60,816 nt of DNA from a virus. Shown here in pieces: positions 37,743-46,776 of the stretch (the stretch's first letter is position 1; every line of letters starts with the position of its first letter). Below the pieces are notes generated by a model. The model was not told where the DNA came from, ran no database searches, and was given only the letters and a program-made list of their open reading frames with translations. The stretch spans positions 1 to 60,816 of the IMG/VR virus record IMGVR_UViG_3300037882_001949; one strand, 5' to 3'. The translations under genes were made by a program, and so were the position numbers.

Positions 37743-37788
37743 TTTACTTTTATCTTTTTGTTTACTTTTATACTTATGTTTTTAAAAT

Positions 37789-37812
37789 AAAGGGTGTTAA
37801 GGTACACCCTTT
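37789..37812 (-). terminator. Terminator after the major capsid gene
   Basis: AAAGGGTGT and ACACCCTTT form a perfect 9-bp stem with a six-base loop, followed on the minus strand by ATTTTAAAAA. It lies 22 bases beyond the capsid stop codon. Confidence 0.85.
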
Positions 37813-37833
37813 AAAACCTTTTAATATATTTTA

Positions 37834-39291
37834 TTAAGACATATTTTCAACGTCCAAAATCATTTGACCTGCGTCTGTAGGGTCTTTAATCATAATACCA
37901 CATTCACTTAACACATGGAATTCATAACCATCTACAGGTGAACTTGAAGTACCATTTTTCTTCATACCAAAAGGTGAACATAATCCTTCAATATAAGTTG
38001 AAGCCATTTCTCTACCGTTATGATATACCTTCATTACATTAGATTCACCATTAGAGTTCATCTTAAAGTTCAAGAAAGTAGCTTTATATGATTCTGCTGG
38101 TTTACCTGTTTGAGGGTGTAATTGTCTATTTCTAACAACATTGTTATATAATGGACATTCTTTTAATGTAATCTTATCACCATTCAAACCAACATAAGTT
38201 TTAAACTGAGCTCCTAAAGTTAATTCCTGACCTGAACCAGTAATAAATTTAGTATCAATCAAGTTAAAATTACTAGCTGAACGTTTCATTGCTTGGTCAA
38301 ACAAATTCATGAATTGACGTCCACAAAGAGCTACATATTCTCTAGGTCCATCTTCGGTGCCATTATAAGACAAATCATCCATGAAATCACGAATAGTTTG
38401 TTCTGTAAGATTTGTATACTTACGTTTATTAGCTGGTGCAATTTGTTCTTCAAGACCTGCTCCTGAATAAATGGGATTTCCTGAAACACCTTTCATGTTA
38501 GTGATACCATTTTTATTAACGTTACCCTTACCATAAATATAAGCAATCTCCATTTCATCCATCCATTGTGCCCAGAATTCCCACTCAGCATACTTAACCC
38601 AAGTGTAAGAAGTTTCTTCACCTTCAGGATTCATAATACCAATTTTAAGAACTTTAGCTTGAGCAGCCCCTGATACAGAATACATTTTTCTAAATGTAGT
38701 CATGTAATTCTCCATCATAAATGGTGTAGCATAGGTTGTATCACCAGATGTTCTTGAATGGTCATGTTCAACAATGTTATAATCTTTTGATAATTCTTTA
38801 CCAACAGCTAATAATGATTGTGGTACATATAAAGTAGGGTCTTTTGTAACTAACTGTAAAGTATATACAAAATCATTACCATCTTGATATGGTTCATCCA
38901 TAACCCTTAATGAATACTGAGTATCATCAGGTACTAAAACGTCACCTAAGCTAAACCATTTCTCAGGTAAACCTACCCTAAAACTTGTTTGTGAAATACC
39001 AGGAGTAGAACCACCATCATTATATGTTGATTGAGCTATTGATATAGGTACAGCTTTTTGACTATCGCCCATTAATGGCCAACGATAAACAATGTTATCT
39101 AATCCTTTAGTTCTACCTGTACCAGATGTTAAGAAGGATAGTGCGTTTTTATAACCATTCATTTTGTTATATACACGTACAATTACTTCAGAAGCCATTG
39201 CTGGTTCAGTTAAAAAGAAATTTGCTAAATGTGTTGCTTCGGTAAGACCTGTATGCCAATTACCTTGACTTATTGCTAATTCTAATTGCAT
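37834..39291 (-). CDS. Major capsid protein, crAss-like (HK97 fold), 485 aa
   Basis: Length and sequence match the crAss-like major capsid protein: an N-terminal GNWHTGLTEATHLANFFLTE, then FLTSGTGRTKGLDNIVYRWP, a central EWEFWAQWMDEMEIAYIYGK and a C-terminal VYHNGREMASTYIEGLCSPF. It builds the icosahedral shell through the HK97 fold. Gene order (portal, scaffold, capsid in transcription order) supports the call. The local GC content is higher than average, as expected for a highly translated gene. A terminator follows, so capsid and scaffold form a strongly transcribed unit from the promoter at 40459-40497. Confidence 0.93.
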   Translation of the reverse strand: MQLELAISQGNWHTGLTEATHLANFFLTEPAMASEVIVRVYNKMNGYKNALSFLTSGTGRTKGLDNIVYRWPLMGDSQKAVPISIAQSTYNDGGSTPGISQTSFRVGLPEKWFSLGDVLVPDDTQYSLRVMDEPYQDGNDFVYTLQLVTKDPTLYVPQSLLAVGKELSKDYNIVEHDHSRTSGDTTYATPFMMENYMTTFRKMYSVSGAAQAKVLKIGIMNPEGEETSYTWVKYAEWEFWAQWMDEMEIAYIYGKGNVNKNGITNMKGVSGNPIYSGAGLEEQIAPANKRKYTNLTEQTIRDFMDDLSYNGTEDGPREYVALCGRQFMNLFDQAMKRSASNFNLIDTKFITGSGQELTLGAQFKTYVGLNGDKITLKECPLYNNVVRNRQLHPQTGKPAESYKATFLNFKMNSNGESNVMKVYHNGREMASTYIEGLCSPFGMKKNGTSSSPVDGYEFHVLSECGIMIKDPTDAGQMILDVENMS

Positions 39292-39323
39292 TTTTAATTT
39301 TTTATTTTAAGTTTATAAATTTA

Positions 39324-40448
39324 TTATTTAGTTATTATTTTTTTGAAACCTGCAAATGGACTATCTTCATCTTTTTCTTCAGTTACTCCACTTGATATTT
39401 TCTCTTTTGATGATTTACTATAATTTTTAAGCATATCACCAAACTTTTTACTTATTTTTGTTTCAACCTGTTTTTCTAATTTTTCCATATTAAAACCCAT
39501 AGCTGATTGTAAAGCAAATAATAATGAAGCTTCTTCATCTTTTTCTAAAGCTTCTTGATAAGCTGTTTTACCAGTCTTTTTATCTACAACAGTTAAATGA
39601 TTCCAAACAGTTTCTTTAATCTTAGGGGTCAATTTAAAACCTTTTATTTCTTCTTTTTTAAAGAAGTTATTTTTAAAATTCTCAAATTCTTCTTTTTCCT
39701 GTTTAATCTTTTTATCTTTTAATTCTTTTTGAGAATTAACTATTTCTGTTTTTTGAGTTACTTCATATTTTTGTAATTTAGTAAGTGCTGATTTAGCTCT
39801 TTTTTCTAAAGTACCATTATCTTTCCATTCAGTAACTATATCTTGAATATCTTCATCTGTTTCACCAGCTAATCTTAAAGATTCTTCAACAGCTAATACT
39901 TGTTTATTTTCATTGTCTATATTAAAGTTTTCCCAAGAGTGATTACCATAATATATATTTAAGAAATCTTTAGGGTTACCACCATTTTGTACAAAGTCAA
40001 GAAACTTACTGTATTCATCAGGTAAAGCTGAAACCCATTTATTAATTCTATTTTCAACAGTTTTAGAAACTAATTTCTCAATACCTTCCTCAGATTCTTC
40101 AAATTCTTCATCTGTATCATCAAAGTCAATAACTCCTTTATTATGTAACACTTTAGTAAACTCTCTTATGCCAGAAGATTCTTTTGAATCATCATTTTCA
40201 TCTTCTTCCTCATCTTCTTTTTCTGATTCATCTTTAGTTTTTTTAGCTATTTTATTAGCTTGTTTTTCTAAAAGCTTATCAGCTTCTAACATTCTTTTCT
40301 TCTCATCAGAATCTTCTTCATCTTTGATTAGGTTTTTATCACCTTCTTCAAAATCATCGTCCTCTGATTTATTTACTACAAATTCACCTTTGATTGGTCT
40401 AAACCCTGCAAAAGGGTCTAAATTCTCTTCTTTTTTACTTTTAGCCAT
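39324..40448 (-). CDS. Scaffolding protein candidate, 374 aa
   Basis: The protein is highly charged and helical, with an acidic N-terminal third (EDDDFEEGDKNLIKDEEDSD, EKEDEEEDENDDSKESS), long coiled-coil stretches and no enzyme motif, directly upstream of the capsid gene: the usual scaffold profile. The short motif DPFAGFRPI at the N-terminus is repeated as SPFAGFKKI at the C-terminus, perhaps two equivalent capsid- or portal-binding tails. No protease motif is visible. Confidence 0.78.
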   Translation of the reverse strand: MAKSKKEENLDPFAGFRPIKGEFVVNKSEDDDFEEGDKNLIKDEEDSDEKKRMLEADKLLEKQANKIAKKTKDESEKEDEEEDENDDSKESSGIREFTKVLHNKGVIDFDDTDEEFEESEEGIEKLVSKTVENRINKWVSALPDEYSKFLDFVQNGGNPKDFLNIYYGNHSWENFNIDNENKQVLAVEESLRLAGETDEDIQDIVTEWKDNGTLEKRAKSALTKLQKYEVTQKTEIVNSQKELKDKKIKQEKEEFENFKNNFFKKEEIKGFKLTPKIKETVWNHLTVVDKKTGKTAYQEALEKDEEASLLFALQSAMGFNMEKLEKQVETKISKKFGDMLKNYSKSSKEKISSGVTEEKDEDSPFAGFKKIITK

Positions 40449-40458
40449 GTTGTTATAC

Positions 40459-40497
40459 TATTAATATACTGTTTATTATTTATTTTGCAAATTTATT
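40459..40497 (-). promoter_or_regulatory. Late-type promoter for scaffold and capsid
   Basis: On the minus strand AATAAATTTGC is followed after 18 bases by TATATTAATA, the same downstream box as at 22457 and 48940. The upstream box keeps TTTG, 19 bases from the downstream box. The scaffold start codon lies about ten bases beyond the TATATTAATA box, so the leader is very short. Confidence 0.7.
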
Positions 40498-40579
40498 TAT
40501 GTTGTTTTATGTTTATAGGTTTTAAATCTTATAGCTTTTAATTTTTTGTGTATTATTCAGAAACTTATTTTCTATTCAG

Positions 40580-43117
40580 TTACTTCTTACTTTTAGAGGC
40601 TTTAGCTGCTTTAGCCTTAGCTGCTTGTAATTTTAACTTTTCAATACGTTCTTTAAAAATTAATTCTTTTTCTTTAAGTTTATGGTCTTTTTCTTGCATT
40701 AACTCTTGAGATTTGTTTTGAACCCTAATAGCTTCAATCTTTTTATTCTCAATATCAGCTTTCATTTTAAGTTCTTTATCCTTTAAAGATATTTCTTTAT
40801 CATGCTTATCTTTATCATGTATTAATTTTGATTTTTCACTAAAATATTTAGAATCCAAATCTCTTTCTTCTAATGATAACTTAGCTAATTCTACAGGGTC
40901 AGGAATACCATCACCATCTCGGTCTAAATTCTCTTGTCTTGAATATACACCAATTTCAGCAACCATTATCTTAGTTTCATTATTACTATCAATTTCATAT
41001 TGCTTCAAATCCCTATCAGCTTGTTTATCTTCAACCTGCATTTTAATTTGTTTTTCTTGTGAAACTAATTGTTGTTCTTGCATAGCCTTATCACGTTCAT
41101 ATTTAGACTTCTCACCACGTTGTAATATTCTAATGATATCAGAAGGGTTATCATTGATAATAGTGTCTATGATAGTACTTAAATCAGCTTTATCACTATT
41201 TAATGCCGCTTGAGATAATTGTTTTAAAGTTTCAACAACCATTAAGTCTTTTGAACTATTAGATATAAATACATTAAATTCAGAGTTTTCTAATTCCAAC
41301 TCTTCAATTTCAAGCAGTTCAATACCCATATCATCAAGAACATATTGTACTTTAGCCCCATCTCTAAAAGCTATTTTAGCACATTCTATTAAAGCTGTAT
41401 AAACCCTTCTTTTAACTTCATCATGTGAATCAAATAAATATTCTGTAATTAAAGCTGATTGTTGTACACTACGTTCAACATTACCAACTAATTCTTTATT
41501 ATCAATAGCTCCTAATCTTTGAGGACTAACACCACTAATAAATGCTACTTGTGTTTTAATATAATTTAACGTATCAATATACTGTTGTATTTGATTAGCT
41601 AAAGATAAGTCAATTGATTGAAACTGATTAAAGTTTGAAGTCTTACCTGTCATAGAACCTTTCTTACCCTCTTCATGACTATTAATAAAAGCAATCTTCA
41701 TAGCTTTTAAGTAATACATCCATTTTTCAACGTCCATACCTTCACTTCTAGGTATTTGTGCTAAGTCCATAAGCATTATTTTACCTTGATCACTAGCAAA
41801 TGCTAATTCTAACCTATAAGCTATAATATTATATAAATATTGGTAAGGTTTTATTCTGTCTATTAAAGATACACTAACACTATTAGTAGCATTATATATT
41901 AAACCTACATAACCTAACTTACAATAGTAAGGATTATCCATTCTTCTTCTCTGGTTTTGTTTAGGTTGTACATTAACAAATATACGTTCACCTATTTTAA
42001 TACCTTCCCAAGATTCATTAATCCAAAACTCTTCAACAGTAGCATCTGTAAAAACATCTTTAAAAATACTTAATTTAAAAGATTCATCTACTATTTTTTC
42101 AACAGGTAGTCCATCATCATCTGTATATGTTAAGTGATATAATTTCTTAAAAGATTTCCACTCAACTCTAACAACTCTTATTAATTCTGAATTAAAAGAA
42201 CCAGCAGTTGTGTTAATTGTTGAAAAATTAGACAAACCTGTGTCAACTACCCCACCTGTTTTATCTAAACTGAAAGCAGGATTGTTATTTACAAGATTAT
42301 AACCAGAAGTAAATCTTTTAGATATTGCTTCTATTTCACTTACCTGACTAGATTTTAAATCTTTACCAAATTCATCAAGTATGCTTGAAGGAGCTAACAT
42401 TCTAACTTCTATTACAGCTATAGCATCATCTATATAATCAGTATCACCATCTAATACTACTGTAACATTTAAAGGATTACATCTTCTAAAGTTAACTTCA
42501 TTATTACTAACACCTGTCCAGTATATTTCTTCACCAGCAACTAAAGCATCTTTCCAACCTTTCTTAAATACTTCTTTAGTATTTAATGATTTCTTTAAGT
42601 GTTTTAATATTTTATTAGCTTGAGATTCAATTAAATCTGATATGTTATGTTTTTCATACTTAATTATTTGTTCAGGGGTAGGTAATGGGTTATTAGGATC
42701 TATAGTACTAGGGTCTATCTCAGCCTGTAATTTTTGTTGTAATAATTGTACAATCTTATTTTTAAGATTAGTTTGTTTTCTGTTTATATCATTAGTACTT
42801 TGTGATATAACAATACAGTTATCATTTCTTTTAGTTTCTTCACCTATTAAAAGATTTAAAGGTGGTGATATAATATCATAATGTTGTAAGGTTGCTGGAA
42901 ATTCATTATCGTTTAACCCTAAAGGATTACAGACGTATTCTAAGTCAGCTTTATTAAACCTACCATTATGTAAATCATAATTTATCTTTTTATTGTAATT
43001 AGTAGTTCTATTAGAAGCTACCGAACTATAAGATAATCTCTCATAGTAATTAATTGTATCTCTTTTCCAATCTTCAGTTTTTTTACTGAAGGGTATTTTT
43101 TGAACTGGTAACGACAA
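40580..43117 (-). CDS. Portal protein, crAss-like, 845 aa
   Basis: The portal is the dodecameric DNA channel at the packaging vertex. The sequence has portal-like features in order: DIISPPLNLLIGEETKRND (about 100-120), KKGWKDALVAGEEIYWTG (about 185-202), RPYQYLYNIIAY-type long central helix (IKPYQYLYNIIAYRLELAFA) and FISGVSPQRLGAIDNKELVG, typical of crAss-like portals. It directly follows the large terminase. The C-terminal 150 residues are a long, charged coiled coil ending in an Ala/Lys-rich tail. A DRDGDGIPDPVEL segment before it resembles a calcium-binding loop. Confidence 0.92.
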   Translation of the reverse strand: MSLPVQKIPFSKKTEDWKRDTINYYERLSYSSVASNRTTNYNKKINYDLHNGRFNKADLEYVCNPLGLNDNEFPATLQHYDIISPPLNLLIGEETKRNDNCIVISQSTNDINRKQTNLKNKIVQLLQQKLQAEIDPSTIDPNNPLPTPEQIIKYEKHNISDLIESQANKILKHLKKSLNTKEVFKKGWKDALVAGEEIYWTGVSNNEVNFRRCNPLNVTVVLDGDTDYIDDAIAVIEVRMLAPSSILDEFGKDLKSSQVSEIEAISKRFTSGYNLVNNNPAFSLDKTGGVVDTGLSNFSTINTTAGSFNSELIRVVRVEWKSFKKLYHLTYTDDDGLPVEKIVDESFKLSIFKDVFTDATVEEFWINESWEGIKIGERIFVNVQPKQNQRRRMDNPYYCKLGYVGLIYNATNSVSVSLIDRIKPYQYLYNIIAYRLELAFASDQGKIMLMDLAQIPRSEGMDVEKWMYYLKAMKIAFINSHEEGKKGSMTGKTSNFNQFQSIDLSLANQIQQYIDTLNYIKTQVAFISGVSPQRLGAIDNKELVGNVERSVQQSALITEYLFDSHDEVKRRVYTALIECAKIAFRDGAKVQYVLDDMGIELLEIEELELENSEFNVFISNSSKDLMVVETLKQLSQAALNSDKADLSTIIDTIINDNPSDIIRILQRGEKSKYERDKAMQEQQLVSQEKQIKMQVEDKQADRDLKQYEIDSNNETKIMVAEIGVYSRQENLDRDGDGIPDPVELAKLSLEERDLDSKYFSEKSKLIHDKDKHDKEISLKDKELKMKADIENKKIEAIRVQNKSQELMQEKDHKLKEKELIFKERIEKLKLQAAKAKAAKASKSKK

Positions 43118-43136
43118 TTTGTATATATTTTAATTG

Positions 43137-45194
43137 TTAATATTTAATTTTATTATAAGTGTTTTTTTGAAAAAGTCTTTTAGAAAAAAAAGACTCTGAC
43201 TCTAACATTGTTTTAGGTTGTAATTCTAATAATTGTAGTTTATGCATTTCTTTAGCTTGTAATATACATAACATGAAAGCAACCACTCTATCTGTATTAC
43301 ATTCCCTATCGTAAGCTATTAATTCTTTTAATAAACCTATTGACTTTATAGTATGTAAGTTTAATATCTTAGTATCATCTGGTCCTGTTCTTTCTTCATA
43401 TAACCACTGATGAACATATATTTCACATTGGTCTTTAATACCTGTAGCACTACCAGTACCTCTATTCATATGAATACCATAACCTCTATTAACTTTAGAA
43501 TCTTTAACAATATCTTTAATTATCTGAGGTTGTTCACATAAATAATGTAAGCTATTCTTCATTTCAAAATAAGCTTTTAAACCTTTAAGTTGATTTTCAT
43601 ATAAGGCTTTACCATTATAATAAACACATAATCTTCTACATGTTTCATAGAATTCATCTGCCTTATCTGGTCTACCTGTATATTCAGCAACTATAGTATC
43701 ATAACTAGTACCATTATGTAAAAATCTTTTATATACTACACAAGAACCTAATGAATCACTTGATTCAGCTTTATCTTGGTCAAATGGGTCAATACCTAAT
43801 ATATATAATCCATAAGGAGGATTTTCTATAGGGTCTTCCCAAACAGTAATACAACCTTTTTTAGATTCATCACTACCTAATGGATAGTTAGTTATATCTT
43901 GTAAGTCAGGATTTAATTTAGCTTTTATCTTATTATCATGGTCAAAATATAATTCTACTTTTTTCTTATCATCTCTTAAATAAGAAGTAGTTTCTAAAGT
44001 ACTTAACCATTCTAACATTTCATGTGATGCAAAAACAGCTCCTTTATTCCTTAAAAAAGCTTCTTTCCATGTTGTAGGAAATTGAGTAACTGCTAAATGA
44101 AAAGCTCTTGAATCTAAACCACCCTTAGCTTGCTCTCTGTAATATATAATATCATCATAAGCAGCTTCTTCATTAGAGTTACCATTATCATCAACCATTG
44201 GTTGTTGGTACCATTTAGAATTAGGGTCTTTACAAACACCCCACCTACCCTTAGTAGATGAACTAAAGAATCCTATTATTTTAGTAGGGTCTTCTGGGTC
44301 TTGAAACTCTAACATATTATATTTTCTAGGATTAGTAAACATCTCATAAAAATATTTACTACCAGAATCCATATCTCCAGCAGAACCATATATTATAGCA
44401 ACTCCTGTAAAAGAACTACCATCTTTAATTAAAGGTTCTGTAAATCCCCAAGACTCAGTTATATTAGGAAATAAACCAGCTTCATCTAAAAGAATTATAC
44501 TAGCACTTTTTCCTGCCGCAACAGCAGGTCGGTCCTTAAATGTGAAAACTTCTACGCTTGATTTATAACCAGACCATACTTTAACACCACCAATATCTTT
44601 CTGATGTTGTGACATAAAGTAATCTTTTAAATCTGGATTTCTTATATGACCAAATGGAGTATAACTTGATATATGATTTAAATAACCTATGACCATATTC
44701 ATAGTACCTTGTGAATAAGTACTAAGAAATGCGCCTATAATACTTCTACTTTCTTTTAAGAAAGTGTATTCTTTAGTAACTATAGCAGCTCCTTTATAAG
44801 ACCATCCTTGACGCCTACCCTTAACAGCCTCTAAACCTTTTTCATTAAGTTTACAATAATCAATCATCCAAAAATATTCATAATCTAAATCTACAAATCT
44901 TGGAAAGTTAAAAGATTTCTTTTTTCTTTTAGTTTCCTCATCTTCAGATTGTGATAATATTGGACAGAAGTTTAAATAGAAGAAATTATCCCCTGTAATT
45001 TTTTGACCAACAGAGTTCTCCATACCAAACATACATTTGGCTTTAACATCTTTCCAAAATTCTTTATATTCTTCTTTCTCTTCAGGTATATTACAATAAT
45101 AACCATTCTTAGTAAAATAATCTGCTAAGTAAGTAAATTCTTTAGTATTACTAAAAGATTCTACATGAGGTATATATTTATTATCATTTCTCAT
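43137..45194 (-). CDS. terL: Large terminase subunit (TerL), 685 aa
   Basis: TerL pumps DNA into the prohead and cuts it. The ATPase shows a Walker A-type segment GRRQGWSYKG (residues 126-135) and Walker B ILLDEA (234-239) with the catalytic Glu. The nuclease part begins with YILGIDPFDQDKAESS, carrying the first acidic metal ligands, and later GLLKELIAYD. Its start overlaps the stop of the 102-residue gene (TAATG), the usual TerS-TerL coupling. Confidence 0.95.
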   Translation of the reverse strand: MRNDNKYIPHVESFSNTKEFTYLADYFTKNGYYCNIPEEKEEYKEFWKDVKAKCMFGMENSVGQKITGDNFFYLNFCPILSQSEDEETKRKKKSFNFPRFVDLDYEYFWMIDYCKLNEKGLEAVKGRRQGWSYKGAAIVTKEYTFLKESRSIIGAFLSTYSQGTMNMVIGYLNHISSYTPFGHIRNPDLKDYFMSQHQKDIGGVKVWSGYKSSVEVFTFKDRPAVAAGKSASIILLDEAGLFPNITESWGFTEPLIKDGSSFTGVAIIYGSAGDMDSGSKYFYEMFTNPRKYNMLEFQDPEDPTKIIGFFSSSTKGRWGVCKDPNSKWYQQPMVDDNGNSNEEAAYDDIIYYREQAKGGLDSRAFHLAVTQFPTTWKEAFLRNKGAVFASHEMLEWLSTLETTSYLRDDKKKVELYFDHDNKIKAKLNPDLQDITNYPLGSDESKKGCITVWEDPIENPPYGLYILGIDPFDQDKAESSDSLGSCVVYKRFLHNGTSYDTIVAEYTGRPDKADEFYETCRRLCVYYNGKALYENQLKGLKAYFEMKNSLHYLCEQPQIIKDIVKDSKVNRGYGIHMNRGTGSATGIKDQCEIYVHQWLYEERTGPDDTKILNLHTIKSIGLLKELIAYDRECNTDRVVAFMLCILQAKEMHKLQLLELQPKTMLESESFFSKRLFQKNTYNKIKY

Positions 45195-45502
45195 TAAAGC
45201 TCACCACCTTCTAATAAAGATAATTTAACATTACCTCTTATTTTAGATTTATCTTGTTCATCTAATGCAACTTTCTTTTCTAAAATAGCTAAGGTTTCAA
45301 TCCCTTTACCCATTTTTTCAATAATTGTTATAATACTAAGAGCTTTCTTAGAATCATCTTCACCATCATCTTTAGTAAAATCAATATTATTTAAATAATC
45401 CTTAAGCTTAAATAGTGATTCTCTTACAGAATCTAATAGCTCTTGACTTACTGTTTTATTAGCTTCTTTATTTTTACTTTTAACTTCCTTTTGTTTACTC
45501 AT
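45194..45502 (-). CDS. Candidate small terminase subunit, 102 aa
   Basis: The protein is small, helical and charged (SQELLDSVRESLFKLKDYLN, KKALSIITIIEKMGKGIETL) and lies directly upstream of TerL with a stop-start overlap. TerS proteins have this size, helical content and position, but no clear DNA-binding motif is visible, so the call is positional. Confidence 0.6.
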   Translation of the reverse strand: MSKQKEVKSKNKEANKTVSQELLDSVRESLFKLKDYLNNIDFTKDDGEDDSKKALSIITIIEKMGKGIETLAILEKKVALDEQDKSKIRGNVKLSLLEGGEL

Positions 45503-45504
45503 AA

Positions 45505-45879
45505 TTATAATCCTCCTTTAATTAAAGTAGAAATTGAATAAGATTTTAAATCTTTACTTTCAAAATCAATCATTCTATGTAATAATTCAAAACAAGCTTC
45601 TAAAAAATGTTCATAAAACATATCTCTAGTATATTCTAATGAAGTATTATATTTTTTCCTCATTAAACAATGTTCTATTTTAATAGAGGAGTTCATTCTT
45701 TCTTTATCTTGACTATAAATCAATCTAAATTCTAATTCACTATTATCAGGTTCATAATCTTCTTCTATTCTTATTGAAGCTCCGCTATAACATTTACTTC
45801 TTACCCCATCTTTTAATAGATTATTAACTGCTGATATATATTTTTCAAAAAATTCTTTATTTAACATACTTCTATCCAT
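45505..45879 (-). CDS. Hypothetical protein upstream of the terminase genes, 124 aa
   Basis: An N-terminal helix (KEFFEKYISAVNNLLKDGVR) is followed by beta-rich sequence (SGASIRIEEDYEPDNSELEF) and a helical end. It is separated from the TerS candidate by two bases and from the tRNA-Trp gene by 13 bases. I do not recognise it; a DNA-packaging accessory role is possible by position. Confidence 0.6.
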   Translation of the reverse strand: MDRSMLNKEFFEKYISAVNNLLKDGVRSKCYSGASIRIEEDYEPDNSELEFRLIYSQDKERMNSSIKIEHCLMRKKYNTSLEYTRDMFYEHFLEACFELLHRMIDFESKDLKSYSISTLIKGGL

Positions 45880-45892
45880 TTTTATTTATTTG

Positions 45893-45961
45893 CACACCCA
45901 TAAGGAATCGAACCTTATCCTTTAGTTTTGGAGACTAATTGGTTACCTTAACCTTGAATGT
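45893..45961 (-). tRNA. tRNA-Trp (anticodon CCA)
   Basis: On the minus strand the anticodon arm is TTAGT-CTCCAAA-ACTAA (anticodon CCA), and the T arm is TAAGG-TTCGATT-CCTTA. The acceptor stem ACATTCA/TGGGTGT has two G-T pairs, with discriminator G as in bacterial tRNA-Trp. The D arm is unusually short. CCA is not fully encoded (GCA follows the stem). Confidence 0.7.
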
Positions 45962-45966
45962 ATTTG

Positions 45967-46039
45967 TGGAATCTTGTGGTAACGCACCACATCCTCATGC
46001 TCTTCAGGCACACGCTTCTACTTAGTTAGCTTAGATTCC
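45967..46039 (-). tRNA. tRNA-Phe (anticodon GAA), atypical T loop
   Basis: GGAATCT and AGATTCC form a perfect 7-bp acceptor. The anticodon arm is TGTGC-CTGAAGA-GCATG (GAA, Phe), the D arm starts with GCTAACTAAGTAGAAGC, and the T arm is TGTGG-TGCGTTA-CCACA. The T loop departs from the usual TTCRANY, so standard search tools might score it low. It lies five bases from tRNA-Trp. Confidence 0.72.
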
Positions 46040-46117
46040 TGCTACAGAGTATCTTTTCAGCAATTTTAATTTATCCACAGTTGCTAGTCCCTCTGTAATG
46101 GAGTGTTATTCTGTTTG
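46040..46117 (-). other. Structured spacer between tRNA-Phe and tRNA-Thr
   Basis: On the minus strand CAGAG/CTCTG encloses AGCAA/TTGCT, giving a nested two-helix fold about 55 bases long. No cloverleaf could be drawn. It may be a processing spacer or a degenerate tRNA. Confidence 0.35.
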
Positions 46118-46190
46118 AGTTCCCTGTAAGAATCGAACTTACTATATCCTCATTACAAGTGAGGTACATCGCCAGCAATGCTTAGGAAAC
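46118..46190 (-). tRNA. tRNA-Thr (anticodon TGT)
   Basis: On the minus strand the acceptor is GTTTCCT/AGGGAAC (one G-T pair), the D arm GCAT/ATGT, the anticodon arm CCTCA-CTTGTAA-TGAGG (TGT) and the T arm GTAAG-TTCGATT-CTTAC. This is a complete cloverleaf with discriminator T. CCA is not encoded. Confidence 0.9.
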
Positions 46191-46271
46191 TAGTTTCCCT
46201 GATTGTCTTTATACTCCACTTCAAGGCTAAAAGAGTTTATAGATTATGTTCACTACCTTATTAGGTTTCCT

Positions 46272-46520
46272 CTATAATATTAATTTAGTATTACCATTTT
46301 CATCTAAATTATCTGGTACTAATATATTAGGTCGTTGTGTTGTATTATACCAATTACTAAAAAACATCATAGCTTCTTCTAAAGCTTGTATTCTAATCTC
46401 TTGTTCTTTATTAATTCTTTCTAATTCCAATAAAGCCAAACTAAGTTTAAATTGTCCATTTGTTGTATGTTTTTCAATTATATTCTTCTCACTTAAATAT
46501 TTTGAATTATCTATTTCCAT
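46272..46520 (-). CDS. Hypothetical helical protein, 82 aa
   Basis: A central helix (LSLALLELERINKEQEIRIQ) with coiled-coil character is followed by ALEEAMMFFSNWYN and a flexible acidic tail. It overlaps the stop of the upstream 89-residue gene by 14 bases and precedes the tRNA cluster. Function unknown. Confidence 0.6.
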   Translation of the reverse strand: MEIDNSKYLSEKNIIEKHTTNGQFKLSLALLELERINKEQEIRIQALEEAMMFFSNWYNTTQRPNILVPDNLDENGNTKLIL

Positions 46521-46776
46521 CTTTTTTATCTCTATCTTCTTTTATCCAAAATTCTATTAATTTATTTTCTTCAGGTTTATCAGTTAACATTTCCCTAATT
46601 CCCTGCATTAATGTTCTTCTTGTAGTATCTCCATAAGATATTATAACATTAAAATCTTCATCATATATTGTTACTACATCACAACTATTATTTTGGTGCA
46701 TATAAATAGTTTTAACATCTTCTGAACCATATGCCCCTTCTTCTATATAAGTTGTTTTTCTATATCTATGACTCAT
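46507..46776 (-). CDS. Hypothetical protein, 89 aa
   Basis: The protein is polar, starting MSHRYRKTTYIEEGAYGSED, with alternating beta residues in CDVVTIYDEDFNVIISYGDT and a helical acidic end. No motif recognised. The start overlaps the stop of the GroES-like gene (TAATG at 46776), so translation is probably coupled. Confidence 0.6.
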   Translation of the reverse strand: MSHRYRKTTYIEEGAYGSEDVKTIYMHQNNSCDVVTIYDEDFNVIISYGDTTRRTLMQGIREMLTDKPEENKLIEFWIKEDRDKKDGNR

